A stretch of 64,000 nucleotides of DNA, from assembly GCA_029941885.1 (NCBI GenBank), contig JAPYTP010000005.1:1-64000 (forward strand). Direction: 5' to 3'. A program made the position numbers and the translations under genes. This stretch comes from Myxococcota bacterium (GTDB taxonomy: Bacteria; Myxococcota_A; UBA9160; UBA4427). Below the pieces are notes generated by a model that saw nothing but the letters and a program-made list of their open reading frames with translations, had not been told where the DNA came from and did not search any database. Positions 27,364 to 36,642 of the stretch are shown piece by piece (position 1 is the stretch's first letter; each line of letters opens with the position of its first letter).

Positions 27364-28238
27364 TCGCTCCCGAACATCTTTGCACCCTCGTACGTATAGA
27401 AGCCCCGTCCACTTTTTCGGCCGAGGTGACCTGCCGCCACCATCCGCCTGAGCAGCGGCGGCGCTGCCGCACGGGGATCGAGAGTGATCGGATAAAAGGC
27501 TTCACAAAGCCGAACCTGGGTGTCTAGACCGATCATGTCGAGCAACTCGAGCGGGCCCATGCGGTAGCCGAGACCGACCTTGAGAGCGCGATCGATCTCC
27601 TCGGGCGCCGCGACGCCAGCCTCGACCGCCCGAATCGCATCGTTGTTGAAGGGTACGACGAAGGCATTCAGGATGAACCCCGGCTTGTCCTGAGTCTCCA
27701 CCGGCTTCTGGTTCATCGCCTCGGCGAAGTGCCAGACCGTCTCGAAGGTTGTCCTCGACGTATTCATGCCGGCGGATATTTCGACCAGCTTCATCAATTG
27801 CGCAGGCAGACAGAAATGCATCCCAACGACGCGATCCTGTCGATCGACGGCAGAGGCGATCTCGCTAATCGAGAGGGTCGAAGTATTCGAGGCGAAGATC
27901 GTCTTCTCGGAACAGACCCGATCGAGCTTCGCAACCAGTTCCTGTTTGACTGACAGGTCCTCGAAGACCGCCTCGATCACGAGATCGCAATCCGCGAGTT
28001 CGTCGAGCTTCGTCGTTTTCGACATGCGTCGGAGAATCTCGGTCCGCTCACTCGCCTCGAGCTTCCCCCGTTCGACGGATCTACCGAAGAACCCGACGGT
28101 CTCGACTTCAGCCTGGTCTAGCGCCGCCTGGGACACGTCGAAGGAAACGGTGTCGAAACCGCCGCGGGCCGTAGCGATCGCGATTCCTGCCCCCATCGTT
28201 CCCCCGGCGCCACAGACACCGACCTTCCGAATCGTCAT
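27360..28238 (-). CDS. 3-hydroxyacyl-CoA dehydrogenase
   Basis: 292 aa, normal for a stand-alone enzyme. NAD loop GAGGTMG is at 10-16, S117 lies in ASNTS, and catalytic H141 in GMHFCLPAQLMKLVEI. The usual N-P after the histidine reads L-P, a variation worth noting. It oxidises an (S)-3-hydroxyacyl-CoA to the ketone. I start at ATG 28238 because the family begins MTIRKVGVCGAG; a GTG at 28265 with AAGGGA upstream is also possible. Third in the beta-oxidation operon. Confidence 0.9.
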   Translation of the reverse strand: MTIRKVGVCGAGGTMGAGIAIATARGGFDTVSFDVSQAALDQAEVETVGFFGRSVERGKLEASERTEILRRMSKTTKLDELADCDLVIEAVFEDLSVKQELVAKLDRVCSEKTIFASNTSTLSISEIASAVDRQDRVVGMHFCLPAQLMKLVEISAGMNTSRTTFETVWHFAEAMNQKPVETQDKPGFILNAFVVPFNNDAIRAVEAGVAAPEEIDRALKVGLGYRMGPLELLDMIGLDTQVRLCEAFYPITLDPRAAAPPLLRRMVAAGHLGRKSGRGFYTYEGAKMFGSE

Positions 28239-28317
28239 CGTTTTCGAGACCTCTTCCCGCTCCACAGCGAGTTCCCTTTGCGCGCTCCTCGGAGGCTACG
28301 ACCAGAGTCCAACGAGT

Positions 28318-29487
28318 CTATTTCTTGTGGCGAAAGCTGCGTCCGATCAACTGGCGATGGACCTGGTTCGTCCCCTCCCAGATCTGGGTGACCTTGGCGT
28401 CGCGCATGAGCCTCTCGACGCGATAGTCCGCCATGTATCCATAGCCGCCGAAGATCTGGACGGCCTCGGTGGTCATCTTCATCGCCAGATCCGAAGCACG
28501 AAGTTTCGCAATCGACGCCTCCATCGAAAAATCTTCGACCCCACCGTCCACCAGTTCCGCGACGTAGTCGAGCCATCGCTCGACCATCGCGAGCTCCGCT
28601 GCGAGGTCCGCGATCGTGAATTGATTGCCCTGGAAGTCGATCACCCGCTGGCGGGACTGCTCGCGTTCGTTCGCGTAGGCGATCGCGTCCTTGAATGCCG
28701 CCCGCGCGATCCCGATTGCATGAGCCGCGATGCTCGGTCGCGACGTATTGAGCGAGGCGAGCAGAATCTTCAGCCCCTCTCCCGGTTCGCCAATCAGGTT
28801 TGCCCGCGGAATACGAGCACCCTCGAATGCCAGCCCGACCGTCGACGAAGCCCGATGGCCCATCTTGCGTTCCTTCGAGACGACGCTGAGACCCGGTGTC
28901 CCCTTCTCGACCACCGCGACCGAGATCGATGCCCGGGCGTCCTCGATCTCGTTCCATTTCCCGAAGAGCAGGATCCGGTCGGCGACGTCGCCGCTCGAAA
29001 TGAACGTCTTCGAACCCTCGATCACGATCTCATCGCCGTCCGGAACGAAACGCGTCTTCATGCCCGTCGCGTCCGAGCCCGCCGTCGCTTCGGTGATCGC
29101 GAGCGAGGCCAGTCCCCCTTCGGCGATACAGGGCAACAGGCGTGCCTTCTGCTCTTCATTGCCGAAGTCGATCAGCGGCTTCATGCCATGAAAGTTGGTC
29201 GCAAAGGTGATCCCGGTCGAAGCACAGGCCTCGGAGATCGTCTTCACGACCTCTAGATAGAGTGCGTACGATGAGGGTGCTCCGCCGTAGGCCTCGGGCA
29301 CGAAGATCGCGTTCAGTTCGAGTTCGCCCAGGGCCTTGATATTCTCCCACGGAAATTCGCCAGACTCATCGAGGCGAGCCGCATTCGGGGCGATGACATC
29401 GTCCGCGACACGCTGGACCTGTTCGAGGAAGGCGCGCTCCTCGTCGCTCCAGCGGCGGCTGCGATCGATCTGCTCGAAGATCTTCAT
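28318..29487 (-). CDS. Acyl-CoA dehydrogenase
   Basis: 389 aa, standard size. FAD and substrate loop ITEATAGSDATGMKTR, and C-terminal IFGGYGYMADYRVERLMRD with QIWEGTNQVHRQ, whose glutamate is the usual catalytic base. It makes the 2,3-enoyl-CoA, passing electrons to ETF. The ATG at 29487 is preferred; the frame runs upstream to 29556 without family sequence. Sits between crotonase and 3-hydroxyacyl-CoA dehydrogenase. Confidence 0.95.
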   Translation of the reverse strand: MKIFEQIDRSRRWSDEERAFLEQVQRVADDVIAPNAARLDESGEFPWENIKALGELELNAIFVPEAYGGAPSSYALYLEVVKTISEACASTGITFATNFHGMKPLIDFGNEEQKARLLPCIAEGGLASLAITEATAGSDATGMKTRFVPDGDEIVIEGSKTFISSGDVADRILLFGKWNEIEDARASISVAVVEKGTPGLSVVSKERKMGHRASSTVGLAFEGARIPRANLIGEPGEGLKILLASLNTSRPSIAAHAIGIARAAFKDAIAYANEREQSRQRVIDFQGNQFTIADLAAELAMVERWLDYVAELVDGGVEDFSMEASIAKLRASDLAMKMTTEAVQIFGGYGYMADYRVERLMRDAKVTQIWEGTNQVHRQLIGRSFRHKK

Positions 29488-29687
29488 CGTCTCGCTAGTC
29501 GTCCTTGCATTCGGGCTCGCGATTCTCCTCGAGAGCCACCAGTCCCTTCTCCGCATCGCCCGATCGGTAGGCGGGCAGCGAGAGGTCGGCTTCGATCCTC
29601 ACTCCCTCCGCGAGCAGCCCGGTCGATTTCCCGGATCGCCGCGTGGTCCCGCCGCGATCGGCGGACGGTCATGGCCTCACCTTCCGC

Positions 29688-30467
29688 TCAATGTCCGAAG
29701 CGGTCGGCGTCTGGCGGTCGCTTCTCGCCGAAGGACGCAGACAGCTCCTGGCTCTCGTCGCTGTCGAGATAGGGGCGGAGCAGGAGATCGTGCGCCATGC
29801 GCGAGAGACCCCCGACGCCGCCATGGCGAGCGTTGAAAGCCGCCTTGATCGACGCCAGCGCATAACTGCCGCGGTCGGCGATTTCGAGCGCGAACTCGGT
29901 TGTCGCAGTGGCGAGTTCCTCGTCCGGAACGACCCGATTGATCAAACCGATCGAGAGCGCTTCCTCCGCCGAGACCCTCGAATTGCAGAACCACATCTCC
30001 TTGGCCTTCTTCTTGCCGATGAGATCCTCGAGGTACCAGGTCCCATAGCCGGCATCGAAGGAGCCCATCATCGGCCCGACCTGCCTGAAAACCGCGCTCT
30101 GCTTGGCGATCGTCACATCACATACGCACTGAAGGACGTTGCCCCCTCCGACCGCATATCCGTTCACGCTCGCGATCACCGGCTTCTGGAGCCGATCGAT
30201 CGACTCGTAGATCTCGAGGGTCGGGAGCACGCCCGCGTAGAGGTGGGTGTCGGGCATTCCCGTCTTGCGACCGCCGATGCAGAAGAACCGGTCTCCAGAT
30301 CCCGTCAGCACGACGACCCGCGTTCGCGTTTCTCGACGGATCTCGTTGATGCAGTCACGTAATTCGTGGCACATCTCGTGGGTGAACATGTTGCCGTCAT
30401 CGGGGCGGTTGAGGGTGATGCGCCCGATCGGGCCGTCTTCTTCGTAGAGGATCGTTTCGAAGGCCAT
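29688..30467 (-). CDS. MenB/BadI-like crotonase-family enzyme
   Basis: 259 aa enoyl-CoA hydratase fold. The central run QVGPMMGSFDAGYG and the following KKKAKEMWFCNSRVSAEEAL closely follow MenB (naphthoate synthase) and BadI (ring-cleaving hydrolase), rather than a simple hydratase. Members make or break C-C bonds, so ring opening of a cyclic keto-acyl-CoA is plausible. Start ATG 30467 follows AAGGA. It is first of the minus-strand beta-oxidation operon and is divergent from the TetR gene. No menaquinone genes are nearby, which favours a catabolic role. Confidence 0.84.
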   Translation of the reverse strand: MAFETILYEEDGPIGRITLNRPDDGNMFTHEMCHELRDCINEIRRETRTRVVVLTGSGDRFFCIGGRKTGMPDTHLYAGVLPTLEIYESIDRLQKPVIASVNGYAVGGGNVLQCVCDVTIAKQSAVFRQVGPMMGSFDAGYGTWYLEDLIGKKKAKEMWFCNSRVSAEEALSIGLINRVVPDEELATATTEFALEIADRGSYALASIKAAFNARHGGVGGLSRMAHDLLLRPYLDSDESQELSASFGEKRPPDADRFGH

Positions 30468-30895
30468 CGTGTCCTTGCCCCGGCCGGGGCTATTTCGAGA
30501 TCTCATCAGTCGCAGCGGCCCGCTGAATCTTGTCTTGCCGCGTAGCGTGAACCCGAGGCGTCCCCGGAAACGGGCCTGAGGAGCCAAGGCGCCCATCTCC
30601 GATCCATGGGTACGGCGCATCGCCTAGTCTAAACGGCCGAACCAAGCCTCGCCCGCGCCCCCGGCGAGTCAGAGTGACGATCGAGTCCGCTGGACTCGGC
30701 CCGGGCGAGGGCCGACCGGACCGGAAACTCGGGTCTCGAACCCCATGCCGCGTACGAAATCGGGCCCCTCCGGGAGCGAGCGCCCCGTGGCACAAGTGCC
30801 CGCGCTGTCCGGTTCTGATATATCCAGGAAGTCGACTCACTCGCCACCGACGAGAATTCGATCCGGGTCAGTAGTCGTCGACCAGGAAGGCCACG
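30468..30895. promoter_or_regulatory. 428-bp divergent promoter region of crotonase operon and TetR gene
   Basis: This gap contains the promoters for the minus-strand beta-oxidation operon and the plus-strand TetR regulator. A perfect inverted repeat at 30682-30698 is a candidate operator. The gap holds no recognisable coding sequence. Confidence 0.55.
30682..30698. promoter_or_regulatory. Candidate TetR-family operator
   Basis: CGAGTCC and GGACTCG form perfect 7-bp arms around gct, a 17-base palindrome of a size often bound by TetR dimers. It lies between the divergent TetR gene and the crotonase operon. Binding is inferred only from position and symmetry. Confidence 0.35.
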
Positions 30896-31588
30896 ATGAG
30901 CACGACGGAGGCGGATTCGAGCAACGCGACCAAGAAATCTCGCCGTGGCCAAATGACCCGAGACAAGATCATCGAGGTCGCCGAGACCCTGATCGCGCGC
31001 CATGGACCGGACGGATTCCAGCTCCAGAACGTGACGGAGATTCTGGGAATCACGCCGCCGGCCATCTACAACCACTTCAAGGACCGCGAGGATCTCGTCG
31101 CCCAGATCGCCGAGAAGGGGGGCCGTATGCTCGCCGACCGGATGCGTCGGCAATCCGGCGAGGACGTCCTCACCTCGCTCCGGAGGAACGCCCGAAGCTA
31201 CGTGGAATTTCTCGCCGACAATCCCGCTCACGCGCGGATCATCCTCTGGGACATGGCGGGTCGTGGAACCAGCGGCTGGCGTGGGCTCGCGATCTCGAAC
31301 GTCGAGACCCGCGATCGAATGCGCGAAGCTTTCGAGATTGCCGGCGAACAGGGTGTGATCCGCCCGATTCGGATCGAAGCCTACCTGCAATTTCTCTATA
31401 TCGGATCGGCGGCGGCGGTCGTCTGGACGGATTACGACGACCCGCAAGGGGATTCGGACAAGAACGCGCCGGTCGAGACGCGGCCCGGCCTGCACAGGAC
31501 GGCGTCAGCGATCGAGCAACTGAAGGATGAGGCGGAAGACCTCGTCAAGCGTTTGCTCACGCCCGATCCGATCGACTCCAACGACTGA
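30896..31588 (+). CDS. TetR-family transcription regulator
   Basis: 230 aa. The DNA-binding helix-turn-helix is at about 41-62 (LQNVTEILGITPPAIYNHF), after RDKIIEVAETLIARHG; the rest should be an all-helical ligand and dimer domain. Usually a repressor released by an acyl-CoA or related ligand. It is divergent from the crotonase/acyl-CoA dehydrogenase operon, its probable target. Its stop TGA abuts the stop of the convergent ADP-ribosylglycohydrolase with no spacer. Confidence 0.93.
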   Translation: MSTTEADSSNATKKSRRGQMTRDKIIEVAETLIARHGPDGFQLQNVTEILGITPPAIYNHFKDREDLVAQIAEKGGRMLADRMRRQSGEDVLTSLRRNARSYVEFLADNPAHARIILWDMAGRGTSGWRGLAISNVETRDRMREAFEIAGEQGVIRPIRIEAYLQFLYIGSAAAVVWTDYDDPQGDSDKNAPVETRPGLHRTASAIEQLKDEAEDLVKRLLTPDPIDSND

Positions 31589-32659
31589 TCAGATCGCCAG
31601 TGTCTCCGCGACCGCGACCGTCCGCGCAACCAGATCTCCGAGCGTGAGTTCGGCGTGACCCGCGAGCGAGACGCCGACTCGCTCCTGCCACGGCGCCGAC
31701 CAGTGTTCCGGAACGGGCTTGCCCTGTAGCGCCCAGAGGGCGCCAACGGTTGCGCCATTGCAGTCCGTGTCCCACCCAGCGGCCACGACGTCCCCGATTG
31801 CGGCCCCGAAATCGTCCGCGTGCGAAAGAAGAGCCCACACGACCAAAGCCAGATTGTTGATCGTGTGTACCGGTGAGAGGTCGGCATAGGTCGCGTGGAT
31901 TTCGTCGACCCCCTCGCCCTCGCGCGCGAGCCTGCGGCCGAGTTCGACCGCTCGAGCGGCCCCCGAGTCGCTGGGAATGAAATGCGTCGCCCGGTCGAGT
32001 GCCGCGTCGAGGGATCCGGAGGTGGGAATCGCAGCGCCCCAACCGGCCACGATCACCGCCCCATGAACGCCGTCCCCGCGGTGGGATAATTCGGCATCCG
32101 CCCGAGCCAGGCGGACCGCCAGCTCCGGATTCCCCGGCGTGACCCATCCGTAGACATCGGCGCGGATCTGCGCCCCGATCCATTCGTTGTATTCGTTGTC
32201 CGAGCAAAGGGCCAGATCGAAACCCGGCGCGCTCCCCATCGCGAAGAACTCATGGCCGTGCACCAACAGCTGCCGGTAGGCGGCGCGCTCCGCGGTAAAG
32301 GTCATCCCGGCCGGAAGGGTATTCAACCACGCCCGCGCGACATCCTCTGTCGACAGATGAGCGCCGTGCCGCTCGAGCATTTGCAGGGCGAGCACCGAAT
32401 AGTTGATGTCGTCATCCGGTGAGCTGGCCTCGATCCGGCCCCGACAGCAGGGCGCGAAGACCAGGGGCGGTGGATCCTCGGCGAGCGGGATGTAGTCGCG
32501 AAGTGGCAACGCATCCACGCCCCCGAGATAATCCGAGAGCAACTCGTGCCCCGAGGTCATCGAGAAGGCTTCGACCGCCTTGCCGAGCATGCAGCCCGAG
32601 ACCCGGCCCTGCCAGGCGCCCCGCAATCGACTCTCGAGATCACTTACCCCAGGCCCCAC
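31589..32659 (-). CDS. ADP-ribosylglycohydrolase family protein
   Basis: 356 aa all-helical hydrolase. Metal-binding motifs are SPDDDINY (D82-D84) and AGWDTDCNGAT (D297, D299), the dinuclear magnesium signature. Some family members cleave ADP-ribose from proteins, others act on nucleosides or small glycosides; the substrate here is unknown. Start GTG at 32659, eight bases after the aldo/keto reductase stop, so probably co-transcribed with it. Confidence 0.88.
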   Translation of the reverse strand: MGPGVSDLESRLRGAWQGRVSGCMLGKAVEAFSMTSGHELLSDYLGGVDALPLRDYIPLAEDPPPLVFAPCCRGRIEASSPDDDINYSVLALQMLERHGAHLSTEDVARAWLNTLPAGMTFTAERAAYRQLLVHGHEFFAMGSAPGFDLALCSDNEYNEWIGAQIRADVYGWVTPGNPELAVRLARADAELSHRGDGVHGAVIVAGWGAAIPTSGSLDAALDRATHFIPSDSGAARAVELGRRLAREGEGVDEIHATYADLSPVHTINNLALVVWALLSHADDFGAAIGDVVAAGWDTDCNGATVGALWALQGKPVPEHWSAPWQERVGVSLAGHAELTLGDLVARTVAVAETLAI

Positions 32660-32667
32660 CCGCCGAC

Positions 32668-33630
32668 TCAGCCTTCGGCCGCGAAGGCCTTCTCCACCGC
32701 CTCGAACACCTCCGCACCGAGATCGCCGCGGGTGAGCTTCGCGTTGGCTTCGACCTGGTCGGGCCGCGTAGCGCCGGCGATCACCGACGAGACGACGGGC
32801 TGGCTCGCCAACCAGGAGAGCGCAAGCTCGACGATCGTGAGCCCCGCCTCCGCTGCCACCTTCTCGAGCCGCTCGACCTTGGCCAGGTTCTCGTCCGACA
32901 CGAAATGGCCGTAGTAGCTCGTAAACATCTCACGCCCTTCGCCGCCGCCAAAGCGACTGTCCTTGCCGAATTCCTGGCCGCGCTTGTATTTGCCCGTCAA
33001 TGCCCCCGACGCCAGTGGGAAGTAGGGCATGATGCCGAGACCATGATGTTCACAGGACGGCACGACTTCCGTTTCGATCCCCCGCTGGAGCAGGCTCCAT
33101 TCGTTCTGGGCGGTCACGAAACCGCGCATGCCGGCGCCCTCCGCCTCCCACGTCGCGTCCGCGATCTGCCAGCCCGAGAGATTCGAGCATCCCGCATATC
33201 GGACCTTCCCCTGATCGATCAGCGTGTTCAGCGCGTCGAGGGTCTCCCCGATCGGTGTCTCGGGATCGGGCTGATGGAGAATGTAGACGTCGATGTAGTC
33301 GGTACCGAGCCGGGTAAGGCTCGCTTCACAAGCCTGAATCGCGTATCGACGCGAGCCACCCCCCATCAACGGTCCGGTCCCCATCGGCACCCCGAATTTG
33401 GTCGCGATCACCGCCTTGTCTCGATCCGCGCCGAGGGCCTTGCCAAGAAAGGTCTCGGAGCCGCCATTGCCATAGCAATCGGCTGTATCGAAAAAATTGA
33501 TCCCCGAATCGAGCGCCGCGCCGACGACTTTCTCGCTCGCTTCGTAGTCGATCGTCATACCGAAATTGTTGCAGCCAAGCCCGGCGAGTGAGACCTTGAG
33601 CCCCGTGTCTCCGAGATTTCTAAATTCCAT
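32668..33630 (-). CDS. Aldo/keto reductase
   Basis: 320 aa TIM-barrel NADPH oxidoreductase. The catalytic tetrad D48, Y53, K78 and H119 is visible (FFDTADCYG, IATKFG, ILHQPD). It reduces an aldehyde or ketone; the substrate is unknown. Probably in one minus-strand unit with the TPP enzyme upstream (102-base gap) and the ADP-ribosylglycohydrolase downstream. Confidence 0.93.
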   Translation of the reverse strand: MEFRNLGDTGLKVSLAGLGCNNFGMTIDYEASEKVVGAALDSGINFFDTADCYGNGGSETFLGKALGADRDKAVIATKFGVPMGTGPLMGGGSRRYAIQACEASLTRLGTDYIDVYILHQPDPETPIGETLDALNTLIDQGKVRYAGCSNLSGWQIADATWEAEGAGMRGFVTAQNEWSLLQRGIETEVVPSCEHHGLGIMPYFPLASGALTGKYKRGQEFGKDSRFGGGEGREMFTSYYGHFVSDENLAKVERLEKVAAEAGLTIVELALSWLASQPVVSSVIAGATRPDQVEANAKLTRGDLGAEVFEAVEKAFAAEG

Positions 33631-33732
33631 GCCATCCTCGCTTTCTTGTGTCGATCAATTGCGCGACTTTCACGTCGCCAGGGGTCCGCTCCGGTGGATT
33701 AGCCGCATCGTGCGCGATGCCGGAGGGAGGAA

Positions 33733-35487
33733 TCAATTCTTGAGCTTTCGCTTTCCGTAATAGGGCAACGCCACCTCGTCACCGACCGCGGGCTTCCCCT
33801 CTCGTCTCGCCCCAGCGAATTTCCCCTTGTTCGGCGGGGCATGGGGCTGGCTCGCGTCGGTCATCACGTTCACGCAGGCCGCCTTGCCGCTCGCGAGAGC
33901 GCGCTCGAGCGCCGGGCGGATCCCCGAGGCATCCTCGACGAACTCGGCATGGCAGCCGAATCCCTCTGCCGCCTTCTCGTAGTGAACGACACCGAGCTCA
34001 GCACCGACGACCCGTCCGTATCGCTCGAGCTGGTCGTGGCGGATCATCCCCCAGCCCTGGTCGTTGTTGATCACCACGACGACGTTCAGCCCATGGCGCA
34101 CGGCGGTCTCGAATTCTGCGAAATTGAAGCCGGCAGCGCCGTCGCCTAGCAAGATCAACACCCGCCTTTCGGGATGGGCGACCTTCGCGGCGAGTCCAAA
34201 GGGCATCCCGATTCCGAGAGTGCCCAGATAGCCATGACTGATGAAACGGCCGGCGTGCCCGACGATCGCCTGCTCCGCCATCCAATTGGCCGTATCGCCG
34301 CCATCCGCGACGAGAATATCCTCGTCCGTCAGGAATTCTGCGATCTCTCTGCAGAGCCGGGACTGATGAATCGGGCGCTCTTCCCGAAACATCAGGCTCT
34401 CGTGGACGTCGCGGAAGGAGCCCCGCGCCGCAACGAGGGCGTCGATCCAGATTTTGTGGTCCCGGAAGACGAGATCCCTCGAACGCTCGTTCATGATCTC
34501 GAGCGTCCCGGCCACGTCACCGACGAGACCGATCTGCACATCGTGATTGCGGCCGATCTCCTCGGGCACGATGTCGACCTGGATGATCGTTGCATCGGCC
34601 GGAATCATCGAGCGCCCTCCCCCCGACGATCCCGTGAACATGCCGATTCGCGCACCGAGCAACATCACCACGTCGGGCGCTCCGCCCGACTGCTTGTGGA
34701 CGCCGCGCGAAGCCGAGAGGCCGAAACCGCCGTAGCCGAGAGACGTTCGCTCCGAAATGCAGCCGCGCGCCTTCGAGGAGGCGAAGACCGGAATCTGGGT
34801 CGTTTCAGCGAATTTTCGGAGTTCCTCCTGGGCGCCCGAGAAGAGAACGCCTCCGCCGGCGAAGATGGCCGGGCGTTCAGCCCGAGCGAGGGCCTCGAGG
34901 GCCTCGTCGATCGAATCCGGCTTCGGCGTCGGTAGGCCTCGGGGCAGATCGTGCCGAAAGGTCGGAACGTCCTCTTCCTCGATCGGCGTGAACAGAATAT
35001 CGAGGGGAATGTCCAGGAAGGCCGGACCCGGGCGCCCACTGACCGCATGCCGAATCGCCATCGAGGCAAACTCCGGGATCCGATCCGTGTGCAGGATCGT
35101 TCGGGCAAATTTCGTGATCGGCTTCATCACCGCCAGCTGATCGATCGCCTGCAACGCGAGTCGGTCCTCATCTCGCAGCGGTGATCGGCCCCCGATCACG
35201 AGGATCGGGCTGGCGTCGGCATACGCAGTCGCGACGCCCGTCACCCCATTCGTCACGCCCGGGCCGGCCGTGATCACCGCCACGCCCAGCTTGCCCGTCG
35301 CGCGGGCGTAGCCGTCCGCCATATGGGTCGCGGCCGCTTCGTGCCGTGTATCCGTGATCCGAATCCCGTGATCCGCGGCGGCAAAGAAAATAGGATCGAG
35401 GTGCCCCCCGGAGAGAACGAAGAGTTCTTCGACTCCGGCGTGCAACAAGGCTCGAACGAGCAGCTCACCCCCATCCACGACCGCCAT
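33733..35487 (-). CDS. Acetolactate-synthase-like thiamine-diphosphate enzyme
   Basis: 584 aa large-subunit-type TPP enzyme. The activating glutamate is E50 in TRHEAAATHMADG and the TPP/Mg motif is GDGAAGFNF followed by NNDQGW. No regulatory small subunit is adjacent, so biosynthetic acetolactate synthase is not assured; a decarboxylase or lyase of this fold, for example of 2-oxo acids or oxalyl-CoA, is equally possible. The ATG at 35487 is chosen because AGGAGG is six bases upstream. Located 101 bases after the luciferase-like gene. Confidence 0.87.
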   Translation of the reverse strand: MAVVDGGELLVRALLHAGVEELFVLSGGHLDPIFFAAADHGIRITDTRHEAAATHMADGYARATGKLGVAVITAGPGVTNGVTGVATAYADASPILVIGGRSPLRDEDRLALQAIDQLAVMKPITKFARTILHTDRIPEFASMAIRHAVSGRPGPAFLDIPLDILFTPIEEEDVPTFRHDLPRGLPTPKPDSIDEALEALARAERPAIFAGGGVLFSGAQEELRKFAETTQIPVFASSKARGCISERTSLGYGGFGLSASRGVHKQSGGAPDVVMLLGARIGMFTGSSGGGRSMIPADATIIQVDIVPEEIGRNHDVQIGLVGDVAGTLEIMNERSRDLVFRDHKIWIDALVAARGSFRDVHESLMFREERPIHQSRLCREIAEFLTDEDILVADGGDTANWMAEQAIVGHAGRFISHGYLGTLGIGMPFGLAAKVAHPERRVLILLGDGAAGFNFAEFETAVRHGLNVVVVINNDQGWGMIRHDQLERYGRVVGAELGVVHYEKAAEGFGCHAEFVEDASGIRPALERALASGKAACVNVMTDASQPHAPPNKGKFAGARREGKPAVGDEVALPYYGKRKLKN

Positions 35488-35588
35488 GCAACCTCCTGCC
35501 CGAGTGACCGCCACCACGCCGGCGACACTCGGAACCCAATCAGATTACATCAACGAACGGGGGCCGCTGCCGAGTCTTCGCGTGCATT

Positions 35589-36482
35589 TCAGGACCAGTC
35601 GACGGCGTCTCGAAACGTCTTGAGCGCATCGATATAGGCAGCAGGGCCCGAATATCCGACATGCGAGGCTCCCGAGAATTCAGCCGCCGTATCCATGGCC
35701 CGCAGACTGAGATGGGTTCCCCCCGCCGCGCGCCAGACCTCGAGCTCCTTTACCCACCTGTCCGCACCGAGACTGAAATCGACCATCGCCTCGGCGCCAA
35801 AGCTCTCGCGATCGCGGCCCGCCACCTCGAGTTCGGCCAGCGTCTTTTCATGAAGCCGCCGCATCGCGGTCGGTGGCGCGCCGAAAAGGACCCCGTCCCC
35901 CTCGCGTACCGCCCGTCGCACCGCGACTGAAGAGAACGCTCCGAACCAGAGCGGAATCTTCCTCGTGGGTCGCGGCAACAGGGAAGCGCGATCGACGCGA
36001 TGAAACGAGCCCGAGAAGTCGACCAGGGACTCTTCCCACAGGCGACGCATGAGATCGATCTGCTCGTCGAAGACCTTCCCTCGCTTCTCAAAGGACATCC
36101 CGAGCGAGTCGTACTCGACGTAGTTCCAACCGGTCCCGATCCCGAGCCGCAATCGACCGCTGGAGAGCAGATCGATCTCGATCGCCTGTTTGGCGACGAG
36201 AGCCGTCTGACGCTGCGGCAGGATCACGACACCGGTCGCCAAGCCGATCTTCTCGGTCACTCCCGCCAGGTAGGCGAGCAAGGTCATTGGCTCGTGAAAG
36301 GCGTCATCTTCGGTATAGGGTCCCGTGAGTTTCACCTCCCGGTTCGCGTGTTCGGCCCCGAGCACGTGATCGAAAGTCACGATGTACTCGTAACCAAGCC
36401 CCTCAGCGGTCTGAGCCCAATCACGAATTGCGGCCGGGTCGTTTCCAATGTCACAGGTCGGGAAGACGGCACCGATTTCCAT
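35589..36482 (-). CDS. Luciferase-like, probably F420-dependent, oxidoreductase
   Basis: 297 aa LLM-class protein (ATGVVILPQRQTALVAKQ, LRLGIGTGWNYVEY). In this subclass the cofactor is often F420, which is inferred rather than seen here. It would carry out hydride transfer on an alcohol, ketone or enoyl substrate. ATG 36482 follows AAGGAG at the right spacing; the upstream ATG at 36497 is rejected. Divergent from the SDR at 36643. Confidence 0.88.
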   Translation of the reverse strand: MEIGAVFPTCDIGNDPAAIRDWAQTAEGLGYEYIVTFDHVLGAEHANREVKLTGPYTEDDAFHEPMTLLAYLAGVTEKIGLATGVVILPQRQTALVAKQAIEIDLLSSGRLRLGIGTGWNYVEYDSLGMSFEKRGKVFDEQIDLMRRLWEESLVDFSGSFHRVDRASLLPRPTRKIPLWFGAFSSVAVRRAVREGDGVLFGAPPTAMRRLHEKTLAELEVAGRDRESFGAEAMVDFSLGADRWVKELEVWRAAGGTHLSLRAMDTAAEFSGASHVGYSGPAAYIDALKTFRDAVDWS

Positions 36483-36642
36483 GGGATCTCCTTCCATCGA
36501 CGAGGGGCCAGGCCAACCGGTGAACCCATCCGCCGAGGCCCACCATCTATAGCAGGCAATGAAAGGGCGACCCGGAAGATTCCGGCCGTCCCCCCGCGAT
36601 CCTCGCGGGTTATGCTCTGCTCATCCAACCAGGAGGGAATCC

